From Hymenobacter amundsenii (lineage in GTDB: Bacteria; Bacteroidota; Bacteroidia; Cytophagales; Hymenobacteraceae): DNA of 64,000 nt. Location of the stretch: assembly GCF_002204745.1 (NCBI RefSeq), contig NZ_NIRR01000025.1:1-64000 (forward strand), in the 5' to 3' direction. Of this stretch, positions 23,524-33,025 are shown one piece after another; the stretch's first letter is position 1, and each line of letters opens with the position of its first letter. The notes under the pieces are model-generated. The model was not told the DNA's origin and made no database searches. It saw nothing but the letters and a program-made list of their open reading frames with translations. A program made the position numbers and the translations under genes.

Positions 23524-25866
23524 TTAGAATTTGAAGTTGTAGGTCACCGATGGAATAACCGGGAACAGCGACACCTGCCGGGCCCGGTAGCCGGTTACCT
23601 GTTCGGTCTGCTCATCCTTCACCTGGTCGAAGTACACGAAGTAGGGGTTGCGGCGGTTGTAGGCGTTGTAAATGCTGAACGTAAGGTCGGACTCGGGAAT
23701 CCAGCGGGTGGGCTTCATCTGCCAGACCACGCCCAGATCGAAGCGGTTGTAGGGGGCCAGGCGGTAGGTATTGCGCTGGGGATACACGGGCACGGCCGCC
23801 GCGTCGGCCCCGAACACGTCCTGGAAGCCAAAGCGGCCCAGCGGCAAGGTCGTGGCCTGGCCCGAGCTGAACACGAACGAGCCCGAGAGCTTCAGCCGGT
23901 CCGAGAGGTTGTGAATAACCACGGCCGTCAGGTTGTGGCGGCGGTCGTAACTGGGGTAGAAGGTGTCGCCGTTGTTCACGCCCGAAGTGCCGCGCTGGGG
24001 CGGGAAGCGCCGCTTGGTCCAGGCCAGGGTGTAGCCCAGCCAGCCGGTGGTGCGGCCCTGCTTTTTCTCCAGGTAAATTTCGTTGCCGTAGGCCCAGCCC
24101 TTGCCAAACAGGAACTCCGAATCGAGGTCGGGATTCACGAACAGCTGGGCGCCGTCCTTGAAATCGATCTGGCGCTGGGCCCACTTGTAGTACACCTCGT
24201 TGGTGATGAGGTAGCGCCCGTCGCCGAGCAGCCAGCTGAGGCCCGCGGCCACCTGCTGGCTGCGCTGGGGCTTCACCGACCCGCGCGAGGGGTACCAGAT
24301 ATCGGTCGGTAGCGAGGCTCCCGAGTTCGTGACCAGGTGCACGTACTGGTACATGAGCGCGTAGCTGCCCTTCAGCGAGAGAGTGGGCGTGAGCGAGTAG
24401 CGGGCCGCCGCCCGGGGCTCCAGCCCGCCGTACTGCTGCCCGCCCGACTGGAAGCCCGACACCCGCAGCCCGTACTCGAACTGCCACTTCTCGGTCGGCT
24501 TGTAAATGTCGGAGGCGTACACGGCCGCTTCCTGGCCGTAGTACGTGACGTCGGAGCCCAGGCTGAGGCGGCCGTCGTCGGAGCCGGCTTTGAGGCGGCC
24601 GGTGCCGAAGCGGTGGGCCGTGGCCGTTACGCCCAACCGGTAGGTATGCTGGTCGTTGGGCCGGTAGTCGAGGTCGGAGCGTAGGCTGACATCCTGAATG
24701 TCGGAGGCCAGGTTGAAGGAGAACTGGTCGAGGCGGTTGGTAATGTCGTACTTATAGCCGGTGTAGGAGGCCGTAGTATTCAGAAACAGCCGCGAGTTGT
24801 AGGTGTGGCTCCAGCGCAAAGCCGCCACCTTGTTACCCCAGTTGAAGTTGAAATCGAAGCCCTGTCCCGAGCCGAAGCTGAATGCGTCGTTGCCCAGGTA
24901 GCCGCTCAGAAACACCTCGTCTTTATCACCCAGCTTGTAATTGGCCTTGGCGTTGAAATCGTAGAAGTAGTAGTCGGGAATGGGATTGAAATCGGGGTCG
25001 TCCTGGTTGGCTTTGTTGATCTGGCGGGTGAAGACGTCGAAGTACGTACGACGGCCGGCCAGCAGAAACGCGCCCTTGCCCTTCTTGATTGGCCCTTCCA
25101 CCGTCAGGCGCGACGAAATAAGGCCCAGGCCGCCGCTGGTGGTGAATTTGTCGGGGTTGCCCGGACGTAGCTTCACATCGACCACCGACGAGAGCCTGCC
25201 GCCATACTGGGCCGGAAACCCACCCTTGTACAGGTCAACTGACTGCACGGCATCGGGGTTGAAGACCGAGAACAGCCCGAACAGGTGGCTGGGATTGTAG
25301 ACCAGCGCATCATCCACGAGCACCAGGTTCTGGTCGGCCGAGCCGCCGCGCACAAACAGGCCGCTGGTGCCTTCGCCGCCGCTCTGCACGCCAGGTTTGA
25401 GCTGCAGGGTTTTCAAAATATCGACCTCGCCAAACAGAGCCGGCAGCAGTTTGGCCTCCTTGGCCGTGAGGCGCTCCACGCTCATCTGGGTGGTCTGGAG
25501 CTTCTGCTGCAAGTTGCCGGTGCCCTCCACCACCACTTCGCCGAGCTGGTTGCCGGCTTCAGCCAGCTGGAACGTCTGGCGCTGGTTGCGGGTCAGGTTG
25601 ATGTCGCGGGTCAGGGTTTGATAGCCGATAAACGACACCACCACTTGGTAGCGGCCCTCGGGCAGCATGAGCGAGTAGGCGCCCCGCTCGTCGGCGCTGG
25701 CCCCCAAACTCAGCGCTGGTACCGCCACTGTGGCCCCGGTAAGGGCTTCGCCGGCACCGCTGGCTTTCACCAAGCCGCTAAGCGCGTAGCGGGCCTGGGC
25801 GCGGGCGGCGGCCGGTAGCAGCAAAAAAGCCAGGAAAGTAAACCCGAAAAGAAACCGTAAAATCAT
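23524..25866 (-). CDS. TonB-dependent outer-membrane receptor
   Basis: This 780-residue receptor has a signal peptide ending near ARAQA (23), a CarboxypepD_reg-like domain (about 27-107: ALSGLVKASGAGEALTGATV...), a plug domain (about 120-225 with VFVRGGSADQNLVLVDDA-like sequence) and a C-terminal beta-barrel ending in an aromatic residue (VTYNFKF). It imports a large substrate across the outer membrane using TonB energy. It is coupled to a DUF4249 lipoprotein downstream. This pair belongs to the small-receptor type, not the 1000-residue SusC type. A TACCTTTA -7-like word lies about 25 bases upstream of the start. Confidence 0.93.
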   Translation of the reverse strand: MILRFLFGFTFLAFLLLPAAARAQARYALSGLVKASGAGEALTGATVAVPALSLGASADERGAYSLMLPEGRYQVVVSFIGYQTLTRDINLTRNQRQTFQLAEAGNQLGEVVVEGTGNLQQKLQTTQMSVERLTAKEAKLLPALFGEVDILKTLQLKPGVQSGGEGTSGLFVRGGSADQNLVLVDDALVYNPSHLFGLFSVFNPDAVQSVDLYKGGFPAQYGGRLSSVVDVKLRPGNPDKFTTSGGLGLISSRLTVEGPIKKGKGAFLLAGRRTYFDVFTRQINKANQDDPDFNPIPDYYFYDFNAKANYKLGDKDEVFLSGYLGNDAFSFGSGQGFDFNFNWGNKVAALRWSHTYNSRLFLNTTASYTGYKYDITNRLDQFSFNLASDIQDVSLRSDLDYRPNDQHTYRLGVTATAHRFGTGRLKAGSDDGRLSLGSDVTYYGQEAAVYASDIYKPTEKWQFEYGLRVSGFQSGGQQYGGLEPRAAARYSLTPTLSLKGSYALMYQYVHLVTNSGASLPTDIWYPSRGSVKPQRSQQVAAGLSWLLGDGRYLITNEVYYKWAQRQIDFKDGAQLFVNPDLDSEFLFGKGWAYGNEIYLEKKQGRTTGWLGYTLAWTKRRFPPQRGTSGVNNGDTFYPSYDRRHNLTAVVIHNLSDRLKLSGSFVFSSGQATTLPLGRFGFQDVFGADAAAVPVYPQRNTYRLAPYNRFDLGVVWQMKPTRWIPESDLTFSIYNAYNRRNPYFVYFDQVKDEQTEQVTGYRARQVSLFPVIPSVTYNFKF

Positions 25867-25962
25867 CTAATTCAGCCGTGCAGGAGCGAGTAAAGGTAAT
25901 GCCCCACGGCGCGGAAACGTGCGCGGGTAACGGCAAATGCCCGGCTTCCTGGCGGCGACCCG

Positions 25963-26271
25963 CTACCTGAGGACGCTCTGCACCGCCTGGCTGATTTGGG
26001 TAGCCGGCACTACGCCGGCCTGGCGCCAGACGGGCTTGCCCTGGTGAAACAGAATCAGGGTCGGGATGCTCTGTACTTTAAACTGCTGGGCCGCTGCCTG
26101 GTTTTTGTCGACGTCAATTTTAATGACTTTGAGCTTGCCCTGGTGCTGGCTGGCAACCTGTTCGAGAATCGGAGCCATCGTTTTGCAGGGGCCGCACCAG
26201 TCGGCATAAAAATCGACTAAAACCGGCATGCCGGGACTGCTGATGAGTTCGGAAAAGGATTTCTTAGGCAT
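25963..26271 (-). CDS. trxA: Thioredoxin
   Basis: This is a cytoplasmic thioredoxin of 102 residues with the redox motif WCGPC at 25-29, the cis-proline segment QSIPTLILFHQGKPV and no signal peptide. It reduces protein disulfides with thioredoxin reductase. It lies 97 bases upstream of the TonB receptor on the same strand. The usual buried Asp is present (VLVDFYADWC). Nothing distinguishes it from housekeeping thioredoxins. Confidence 0.95.
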   Translation of the reverse strand: MPKKSFSELISSPGMPVLVDFYADWCGPCKTMAPILEQVASQHQGKLKVIKIDVDKNQAAAQQFKVQSIPTLILFHQGKPVWRQAGVVPATQISQAVQSVLR

Positions 26272-26374
26272 AGGATCGGAGCTATTGTACCGGAGCTACC
26301 TGCCGCCGGTAACTACGCTGTACGGATTGCCCGACCTAAAGGGAGGCTTTTTAAGACCGAAAAAGACCCAAAAA

Positions 26375-26400
26375 AGCCCGGTGCTGCAACACCGGGCTTC
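26375..26400 (-). terminator. Terminator of the secreted protein gene
   Basis: AGCCCGGTG and CACCGGGCT form a perfect 9-base stem (26375-26383/26390-26398). On the minus strand the stem is followed by a T run, so it ends the gene at 26443-26883 before thioredoxin. Confidence 0.85.
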
Positions 26401-26442
26401 TGGGTAATGGGTGAGAAGGTGAGCAAAACGAGCGTCGGTCCG

Positions 26443-26883
26443 CTACTGTTTGCTCACCAAGGTAACATCATTTGTGACTTCAGAAAAACTGAAACGTCCG
26501 CCAACCACTTTTTTACCCCCTACCTGGCACTCCCAGGTGTAGGTGCCGGGCAAGGCCGCGCCGGACTCGCCGCTGGTGGCCTTAAAATAATCGGCGTCGC
26601 TGGCCGGCGACGGATATATTACGTCGATGCCGTTCTGGCCCTTCTCAATATCTCTCACCAGAATGTATTCTTTGCCGGTGCGTTGGTTGGTAACAACAAA
26701 CCGGGCGCGGTAAGCTCCTAACTGGCCGAATTTATCCACCACGCCCAGCTTAACGTAGGCATCAGTGGATACGAGCCAGGTTTGAGCCTGAGCCCGTTGG
26801 GGCGCAAAAGCCACCAGCGCCAGCAGGAACGCCGCTACTTGCAGAAAGCGACGGAGGGAAAAAGTAGGAGTAGAAAGGGGCAT
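26443..26883 (-). CDS. Secreted hypothetical protein
   Basis: This 146-residue protein has a strong signal peptide (RRFLQVAAFLLALVAFAPQRAQAQ, cleavage near 34). The mature domain has strands WLVSTDAYVKLG, YRARFVVTNQRTGKEYILVRDIE and TYTWECQVGGKKVVGGRFSF, a compact beta-sandwich-like pattern without catalytic residues. I do not recognise a family. It is probably periplasmic. It has its own terminator and a 270-base AT-rich upstream region, so it is likely monocistronic. Confidence 0.75.
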   Translation of the reverse strand: MPLSTPTFSLRRFLQVAAFLLALVAFAPQRAQAQTWLVSTDAYVKLGVVDKFGQLGAYRARFVVTNQRTGKEYILVRDIEKGQNGIDVIYPSPASDADYFKATSGESGAALPGTYTWECQVGGKKVVGGRFSFSEVTNDVTLVSKQ

Positions 26884-27152
26884 AGCAGGAGGTTAAAAAG
26901 GTGAAGAAAACAGTGTTCAGAAATTGAAACCAAAAGATGTGCACTAGTATCCATTCAGCTGCAAATCGTTAGCAGGCACGCTGTTGGGATGAAACCAAAT
27001 ATAGCCGATATCCATTGGCCCACCATAAAATTTTGGTATTTATTTTATAGTAATAGTATTTATAGAGAAAGTAATGTTTTGTAGTCAGAAAAAACGCGCA
27101 GTCAATTGTATGATTGAAAATAACGACCGGCTATCCCGCCCCGATTCCCGAA

Positions 27153-27437
27153 ATGCCCGAACCATCGTCTCCCCCATGTGAGCTATGCGGCCGGCTGGTG
27201 CAGCACACTTCCCGTCACCATTTGGTACCGCGCGAAGAAGGCGGCCGCCACGGCCCTACGGCTGAGCTTTGCCAGCCCTGTCACAGCACCATTCACCTGC
27301 TGCTCGACAACAAAATCCTGGCCCGTCGCTACAACACCCTCGAAGCCCTACGCGCCGCTCCTGAGTTGCAGAAATACCTGCACTGGATCGGGCGCAGCCG
27401 CGTGGAGCGCATCAGCAACCGGCGAGGCAGGAGGTGA
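27153..27437 (+). CDS. HNH endonuclease domain protein
   Basis: This 94-residue protein is a compact zinc-stabilised HNH domain. Cys9 and Cys12 (CELC) with Cys40 and Cys43 (CQPC) form the zinc site, and the HH pair 22-23 in RHHLVPREEGG with His44 and His48 in CHSTIH gives the beta-beta-alpha-metal active site. It is predicted to cut or nick DNA; a repair, restriction or housekeeping role cannot be told. The ATG at 27153 is preferred over a TTG 13 codons earlier. Its stop codon lies in the first bases of the hairpin repeat at 27431, so the repeat and a nuclease gene adjoin here too. Confidence 0.85.
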   Translation: MPEPSSPPCELCGRLVQHTSRHHLVPREEGGRHGPTAELCQPCHSTIHLLLDNKILARRYNTLEALRAAPELQKYLHWIGRSRVERISNRRGRR

Positions 27438-27546
27438 GAAGTGAGAGGTGAGAGAGAACGTCATTCTGAGCGAAGCGGAGCGTAGTCGAAGAATGACGTT
27501 CTTTCTCACCTCTCACCTCTCACCTCTCACCTCTCACCTCTCACCG
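27431..27546. repeat. Intergenic hairpin repeat, copy 5, with (TCTCACC)6 arm
   Basis: A shortened copy: gagaacgtcattc on the left pairs with gaatgacgttctt (27490-27503) on the right around a 24-base family core. The outer right arm is six perfect TCTCACC units (27504-27545), mirrored by ggtgaga-type words at 27433-27457 on the left. Both arms have ATT where other copies have ATG. Confidence 0.85.
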
Positions 27547-27548
27547 CC

Positions 27549-28607
27549 TTGTCCCGACACTTTGTTCCTTTCCGGCAACTGCGGCAGCAGCCCACCATTG
27601 TTGTTGATAGCACCGGGCTGGGCGCCGTGCTCACGCTGGCCCACTGGCGCGGGGCGGCCACGCCCGAAGCCCTGCGCGACGATACCAGTGCCGGATCGGT
27701 GCTGCGCGCCTTGCATGCGCCCGCCACGCCCGGACTGGCAGCGGCGGCCGTTACGGCCAACCACTTCGATGTGGATGGGTTTGTGGGCGTGTGGGCACTA
27801 CTGAACCCCGAGTTGGCCCTGCGCCATGAAACGCTGCTGCGGCTGGTGGCCATACTGGGCGACTTCCGCGAAATCGACTGGCAGCACCCGCTGGCCGACC
27901 ATGCCCTGCAACTGGTGTGCTGGCTGAACGCCGAGGAAAAGGCGCGGTTCTACGAGCCCTTCGGCGCCCCGGCCCGCCGCCAGCGCGAAGATGAAGCCTC
28001 GGCCGAGAAGTTCTCCTGGTTCCTGCCCCGCTTCGCGCAGGTGCTGGAGAACCCGGAAATTGGCCGCGCCGCCTGGGAGCCCGAGTATCAACGCGTGAGG
28101 CAGGCCGTCGTATCGTTGCAGAGCCTCGCTACCGCCGTGCGGCGCTACCCTGAAATTGGCCTGACGGTAGTGCAAACGCCCACGCCGCTGCCCTACTACG
28201 CCCTGTTCAGCCCCAGCATCGGTACCGACATGGTCCTGAGCCTGTACAGTGGCCAGCGCTACGAATTCGAGTACAAGTACACTACCTGGATCGACCTCGA
28301 AAGCCGCCCCACGCTGCCCCGTTTGCCTCTCACGGTCTTGGCCGACCGCCTCAACGCCCTCGAAACCACCGCCCGCCGCTGGACCCATGATGGAATCACC
28401 GACACCGGCCCGCTGCTGCGCCTGAGCGGCCGCACCCTCAACAAGCCCCAGCGCTACGCCGACCCCGACCAGCGCCCGATTTATACCTCCTCCATCGCGC
28501 CCAACGTGTTGGAGCGGGAGGTAGTAGCGTTTTTCGCGGCTAGTTACGCCGGCGTGGAAGCCCGAAAGTATTGGAGCTGGGCAGAGGTGAAGGCGGCCGG
28601 GCAATGA
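27549..28607 (+). CDS. Conserved hypothetical protein with NHFDVDG motif
   Basis: This 352-residue protein resembles an uncharacterised Bacteroidota family (perhaps DUF6687, from memory). The opening HFVPFRQLRQQPTIVVDSTGLGAVLTLAHWRG is followed by TANHFDVDGFVGVW at about 76-89, which resembles metal-binding DHH-type sequences. A REDEASAEKF segment and a strand-rich end (YEFEYKYTTWIDLESRP) follow. It has no signal peptide or membrane span, so it is cytoplasmic. Only a TTG start at 27549 fits, directly after the repeat array. It is convergent with sbcC. Function unknown. Confidence 0.75.
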   Translation: MSRHFVPFRQLRQQPTIVVDSTGLGAVLTLAHWRGAATPEALRDDTSAGSVLRALHAPATPGLAAAAVTANHFDVDGFVGVWALLNPELALRHETLLRLVAILGDFREIDWQHPLADHALQLVCWLNAEEKARFYEPFGAPARRQREDEASAEKFSWFLPRFAQVLENPEIGRAAWEPEYQRVRQAVVSLQSLATAVRRYPEIGLTVVQTPTPLPYYALFSPSIGTDMVLSLYSGQRYEFEYKYTTWIDLESRPTLPRLPLTVLADRLNALETTARRWTHDGITDTGPLLRLSGRTLNKPQRYADPDQRPIYTSSIAPNVLEREVVAFFAASYAGVEARKYWSWAEVKAAGQ

Positions 28608-28784
28608 GAAGGGAGAAAAGGAACGTCATTCTGATTGGAGCGGAGCGCAGTCGAAAAATCTCTACCACTTCGTTGAAATGACGATGCAACGGAGCAGTAG
28701 AGATTCTTCTACTACGCCTCCGGCTTCGCTCAGAATGACGTTCCTTTTATCCCTTATCCCTTCTCCCTTCTCCCTTCTCTCACC
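28607..28784. repeat. Intergenic hairpin repeat, copy 6 (next to sbcC)
   Basis: Left arm 28607-28676 (gaaaaggaacgtcattctga...) faces right arm 28691-28784 (...ctcagaatgacgttcctttt then repeated ccctt/ctccctt words). Both arms again carry the ATT variant. It fills the gap between convergent 27549-28607 and sbcC and likely ends both transcripts. Confidence 0.85.
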
Positions 28785-31700
28785 CTACACTTCCCCGAAC
28801 CCGAGCACCTGCAGCGTGCTCACGCCGCCGGAGCCTTTGCGGACGTTGATTTGGGTGCTGACGCGTTCTTTGAGGGCCTCGACGTGGGAGATGATGCCGA
28901 TGGTTTTGCCGGTGCCTTGCAGCGTTTCGAGGGCCGAAAGGGCTACGTCGAGCGTGTCGGGGTCGAGGGTGCCGAAGCCTTCATCGATGAAGAGCGTGTC
29001 GATTTGGGTGCGGCGGCCGGCCAGCTCCGAAAGGCCCAGGGCCAGCGCCAAACTCACCAGAAAACTCTCCCCGCCCGAGAGCGAATTCATCGTCCGGATG
29101 GCCCCAGCCTGGTACTCATCCTGGATGAGCAGGTCGAGGTGTTGTTCGGCATGGCGCAGAATGCGGTAGCGGTCGGAGAAGCGGTGCAGGTGGCGGTTGG
29201 CCAAGTCTACGAGGCGGGCCAGGGTGAGGCCCTGGGCAAATTCGCTGAACTTTTTGCCATCGGCCGCACCAATGATATCGGCCAGGTGCCGCCACCGCTG
29301 CGCCTGCTGCTGCTGCCTTTCGAGGGCTTCGGCCAGCTCGGCGTGGCGCCGCTGGCCGGCGCGGTGGGTGCTTAGGCGCTCCTGGCGCTGGCCCAGCTGC
29401 TGGTTGAGCGTGGCCAACTGCTCGTTGGCAAAGCCCAATTGCTGGGCGGTGTGCTCGGGGGCGTCGGTGGTGAGGGCGCGGGCAGTCTGGGTGTCGAGCT
29501 GGGCGGTGGTTTCTGCAAGCACTTGGGCTGCCAGCGCGGTATCCTGCTCGTGGCTGCGGAGCTTGGTTTGCAGGGCGGTGGCTTCGGCTTCGGGCAGCAG
29601 TAGCGCCGGCAGGGCGGCGGGGTCGGGGGCGAGGCCGGCGGCTGCCAGGGCGGCTGTTAGCCTAGCGAGCAACTGACCGTGGACCTGCTGCTGGGCGGCG
29701 GCGTCCTGCTCGCGCTGGCGGAATTGCTCGGCGGCGACGGTCAGGGCCAGGTCGTGCTGGCGAAACTGCTCGTCGGCCTTTTCGCGGTGCTGGCCCGCCA
29801 ACTTCACGGCCTGCTCCAGCTGCTGGCGGGCCTGGGCCACATCGGGTTCGGGCAGCAGGGCTTGGCGCTCAGCCTTTTGCTGCTCAATGGCGAGATGCTG
29901 GTCGACAAGGCCCTGCTTGTGTTCTTTAAGCCAGATTCTTATTTCCTGAATGCTTTTGGCGTACTGCTCGCTGCGGGCCGTGCCCACTTCGGCCTGCTGG
30001 CTGGCCTGCTGCTGCTCAGCCTGACGGGTTTTGTATTCGGCCTCCAGGGCCCGTAGCTGGGCCTGCATGGCGGCTCCGTTTTCGCCCGTAAATGTCAGCC
30101 CAAAATTGCTCAGCAAGCTTTCCAGCTGGCTTTTCACTGTCGGAAACTGCTCGCGCACATCCTGCAACAGCTGTTGGGCTTCCTGTAAGTCGTGCTGGGC
30201 CGTATCCTGGGCCTTAATGGCGGCCTGCTGCTCCGAGAGGGCCTGGGCCAGCTGCTTCTCGGCACCGGTGCGCAGCAGCTCAAGCTCCTTGAGCTGCTGC
30301 ACCAGGGCCCGGCTTTCGGCCGGTACAGCCTCTTCGCGGGCGGGCGTAACGAGCTGCAGCGGTGCATCGGGGGCCACCCGGCTGGCGTCAGCGCCGGCGT
30401 TTTCGAGCAGATTGATAAAGGTACTGAGGCGGTTGACGCGGGTATTGAGGGCGTGGGCTTCCTGGGTCAGGTGCTCCACCTGGGCCTGCTCCCGGTCCAG
30501 CCCGGCATCGGTGAGGCCAAGCACGCCGGCCGCGTAAGGATGCTCCAGCGCGCCGCAAAGCGGGCAGGGCTCGTGAGGCTTCAACTCTCGCCGGGCCTCT
30601 TCGTGGCTCAGAATCAGCTGGTGAGCCTGCATGAGCTGGCGCTGGGTTTCGCGGCGGGCCTCTTTTTCGCTCAGCTCCCGGCGCAGGGTCTCAACGTGGT
30701 GCTGAAGCAGCCGCAGCCGCTCGTCGCGGGTGGTGGCCGCCACGCGCAGCTGCTGCTCATAGGCGTCGAGGTGCTGGCGGGCGAGGCGGGCGGCAGCGGC
30801 GGCTTGCTGCTCCTGCTGCTGAGCCTCGCGGCGGCGGGCATCCAGGGTCGCTACGCGGGTGCTCAGCTGGCCGTCTTCGCCGCGCAGGCGCTCGTGGTCC
30901 TGCACATAGCCCGTGAAGGCGGCGAAAACCTCTATCATCTCGGCCCGGCGGCCGTGCTGGCGCAGCCACTCGGCGGTAGCGGTGTGCTGTTCCCGGGCCT
31001 GCTGGGTGCGGGCCTGAATGGCTTCCAGCTCGGCCGTCAGGGCCTTGCATTCGGCCAGCTTCCGGTCGTACTCCTGGCGCTTGGCGCCCAACTCCCGGCC
31101 TTGTTGGGCTATGGCCTGGTCGAGCTGCTCGGCGGCCCGCAGAATCGGGTCCTGGGTGGTGCGGGTGGTGGTGGCAGTATCGTGCGCTTCGCGGGCCTGG
31201 GTGCGGGCGGTTTCGGCTGCGCTGGCGCGCTCCCGCAATTGGGGCAGCTGCTGGCGTAGGCGGTCGGTTTCGGTTTGTAGCCGGGCCAGCTGTTCGGCGG
31301 CCTGGCGCAGCAAGGCCAGGTCGGGGGCGAAGGGCTGGGCCTGCTGATGCCGGGCCAAACGCGCCCGTAGCGGCGCGAGGGTTTCGGCCTGGCCGGCGAG
31401 CTGCTGCTGGCGCTGCTCGGTGGTCTGCAGCTTCTGGTGCAGGTCGTGAAGCAAGCGGTGCCACTGCTGGGCCTCGCGCAGCTGCTCCTGCCCGGCCGTG
31501 GCCTCGCGCAGCTGGCGGCTCAGGGCCTCCACTTCGCCTTCCAGAAAGGCCACATCATCGGCCGATAATAAGGCCACGCCGGCCAGGCCCAGGCGCAGTT
31601 GCTCCACCTGCTGGGTTTCATGCTTAGCCCGCTCGAAGGCCGCCCGCGAGATGTCGGAGTACTTTTTGGTGTCGGTAATCTTTTCCAGCAGCTGGGCCCG

Positions 31701-32219
31701 CTCACCGGCCGGGGCCTTCAGAAACCGCGTAAAGTCGCCCTGGGCCAGCAGCACCGAGCGCAGAAACTGCTTGTACTCCAGCCCGCTCAGGGCGGCCACT
31801 TTGGCGGGAACCTTCGATTTGTAGGTTTCCAGAAACTCCCAGGTCACGGTGCCGTCCTCGGCCTGTTTTCGCTCGCTAAGCTCCATTCTGGAGTCCTGCA
31901 ACGGGTTTTCGGCCTTGCGGCGGCCCCGGTGCTGGCCCCACTTGCTGCGGTACTGCTGGCCGTTCACCTCAAACTCTACCTCGGCCCAGCTCTCGCCCGT
32001 GCCGTGGCTCATCACGTGCTCGGGCCCCGTGGTTTCGTGGCGGGGCACCTGGCCATAGAGGGCCAGCGTGATGGCGTCGAGGATGGTGGTTTTGCCTGCC
32101 CCGGTGGCGCCCGTAATGGCAAACAAGCCCGCATCGGCCAGTGGGGCTCGGCTGAAATCCACGAAATGGTCGCCGCGCAGGGAGTTAAGGTTGAAGAAGC
32201 GGACGCGGAGGATTTTCAT
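28785..32219 (-). CDS. sbcC: SbcC-like nuclease ATPase subunit
   Basis: This SMC-like ATPase works with SbcD to cut hairpins and protein-blocked DNA ends. It has 1144 residues. The Walker [10 protein letters not shown] is at 37-45. Long coiled coils flank a zinc hook CPLCG around residue 550, and the C-terminus has the ABC signature [20 protein letters not shown] and Walker [15 protein letters not shown] 32219 was chosen since [16 protein letters not shown] is the family opening; the longer frame is untranslated leader. A TATCTTTG -7 word lies at 32258-32251. Unusually sbcD is not adjacent: it lies 10 kb away on the same strand. Confidence 0.92.
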   Translation of the reverse strand: MKILRVRFFNLNSLRGDHFVDFSRAPLADAGLFAITGATGAGKTTILDAITLALYGQVPRHETTGPEHVMSHGTGESWAEVEFEVNGQQYRSKWGQHRGRRKAENPLQDSRMELSERKQAEDGTVTWEFLETYKSKVPAKVAALSGLEYKQFLRSVLLAQGDFTRFLKAPAGERAQLLEKITDTKKYSDISRAAFERAKHETQQVEQLRLGLAGVALLSADDVAFLEGEVEALSRQLREATAGQEQLREAQQWHRLLHDLHQKLQTTEQRQQQLAGQAETLAPLRARLARHQQAQPFAPDLALLRQAAEQLARLQTETDRLRQQLPQLRERASAAETARTQAREAHDTATTTRTTQDPILRAAEQLDQAIAQQGRELGAKRQEYDRKLAECKALTAELEAIQARTQQAREQHTATAEWLRQHGRRAEMIEVFAAFTGYVQDHERLRGEDGQLSTRVATLDARRREAQQQEQQAAAAARLARQHLDAYEQQLRVAATTRDERLRLLQHHVETLRRELSEKEARRETQRQLMQAHQLILSHEEARRELKPHEPCPLCGALEHPYAAGVLGLTDAGLDREQAQVEHLTQEAHALNTRVNRLSTFINLLENAGADASRVAPDAPLQLVTPAREEAVPAESRALVQQLKELELLRTGAEKQLAQALSEQQAAIKAQDTAQHDLQEAQQLLQDVREQFPTVKSQLESLLSNFGLTFTGENGAAMQAQLRALEAEYKTRQAEQQQASQQAEVGTARSEQYAKSIQEIRIWLKEHKQGLVDQHLAIEQQKAERQALLPEPDVAQARQQLEQAVKLAGQHREKADEQFRQHDLALTVAAEQFRQREQDAAAQQQVHGQLLARLTAALAAAGLAPDPAALPALLLPEAEATALQTKLRSHEQDTALAAQVLAETTAQLDTQTARALTTDAPEHTAQQLGFANEQLATLNQQLGQRQERLSTHRAGQRRHAELAEALERQQQQAQRWRHLADIIGAADGKKFSEFAQGLTLARLVDLANRHLHRFSDRYRILRHAEQHLDLLIQDEYQAGAIRTMNSLSGGESFLVSLALALGLSELAGRRTQIDTLFIDEGFGTLDPDTLDVALSALETLQGTGKTIGIISHVEALKERVSTQINVRKGSGGVSTLQVLGFGEV

Positions 32220-32250
32220 GCGGGGTGAGTAGGGCAGGAAGGAGGCGCTG

Positions 32251-32258
32251 CAAAGATA
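32251..32258 (-). promoter_or_regulatory. -7 element upstream of sbcC
   Basis: On the minus strand this reads TATCTTTG, an exact TAnnTTTG match 32 bases before the sbcC start. No TTG box lies at the normal spacing. Confidence 0.4.
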
Positions 32259-32374
32259 AGCCGTTCGGGCGGGCGCGGGGGCGTTTTCCCCAACACGCGG
32301 CGAATCCGCTTTTGCGGGTCGGGCAGCAGAAGCCCGGGAGCGAGGAAGTGTTTGCGAATTCCTTTCTTTGAGGT

Positions 32375-32911
32375 ATGTCCAGCAACTCTCGCTCCCCAAT
32401 CAGGAGCCGCTCCTTCGGCCGCGTTGGCGCCTTACTGGCAACGGTGGCCCTGGCTGGCAGCAGCGCCTGTACCACAGTAAAACTGCTGCCCCCGGTGCCG
32501 GCCGTTGCTAAAGCGCCCGCTTCGCCGGAACTCTACCGCACCATTGCCCGGCTGGATAGCGCCATGTTCGTGGCCTTCAACCAGCACGACGCGGACAAGC
32601 TGCAAACCTACTTCGCCGAAGACCTGGAGTTCTACCACGACAAAGGCGGCCTGTCCGATTTCCGGCAGACGATGGACGCCTTCCGCCGCCTGTTCGACCA
32701 GAACAAAACCACTGGCCTCAACCGCCAGCTCGTGCCCGGCACCCTGGAGGTCTTTCCCATCGACGGCTACGGCGCCGTGGAAACGTACGAGCACCGCTTC
32801 TGCCACGTGGAAAACGGGCGCGACGACTGCGGCACCTTCAAGAACATGATGGTGTGGCGGCTAAAAGACGGCCGCTGGCAGGTAACGCGGGTCGTGAGCT
32901 ACGACCATTGA
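32375..32911 (+). CDS. DUF4440/SnoaL-like lipoprotein
   Basis: This 178-residue protein has a lipoprotein-type signal (ALLATVALAGSSAC) followed by an NTF2-fold domain of the DUF4440 type: IARLDSAMFVAFNQHDADKLQTYFAEDLEFYHDKGG and later WRLKDGRWQVTRVVSYDH. Such domains bind small ligands or act as isomerase-like enzymes; no catalytic assignment is possible here. It is probably periplasmic and membrane-anchored. It is divergent from sbcC with 155 bases between the starts. The next gene follows 115 bases later on the same strand. Confidence 0.8.
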   Translation: MSSNSRSPIRSRSFGRVGALLATVALAGSSACTTVKLLPPVPAVAKAPASPELYRTIARLDSAMFVAFNQHDADKLQTYFAEDLEFYHDKGGLSDFRQTMDAFRRLFDQNKTTGLNRQLVPGTLEVFPIDGYGAVETYEHRFCHVENGRDDCGTFKNMMVWRLKDGRWQVTRVVSYDH

Positions 32912-33025
32912 GGGATGTCGAAGCACCTATCCCCGCCGGTCATGTAACGGCAAAGCCTTCCGGAGTTGCGTCAAAAATCAGGGTCCCAAAAACGTCTATA
33001 TCAGAAAAGCCCTCACCTGAAACAA

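Noticed and set aside
27504..27545. TCTCACC tandem array as a CRISPR-like array
   Set aside because: Units are 7 bases with no spacers, and no cas gene lies in the window.
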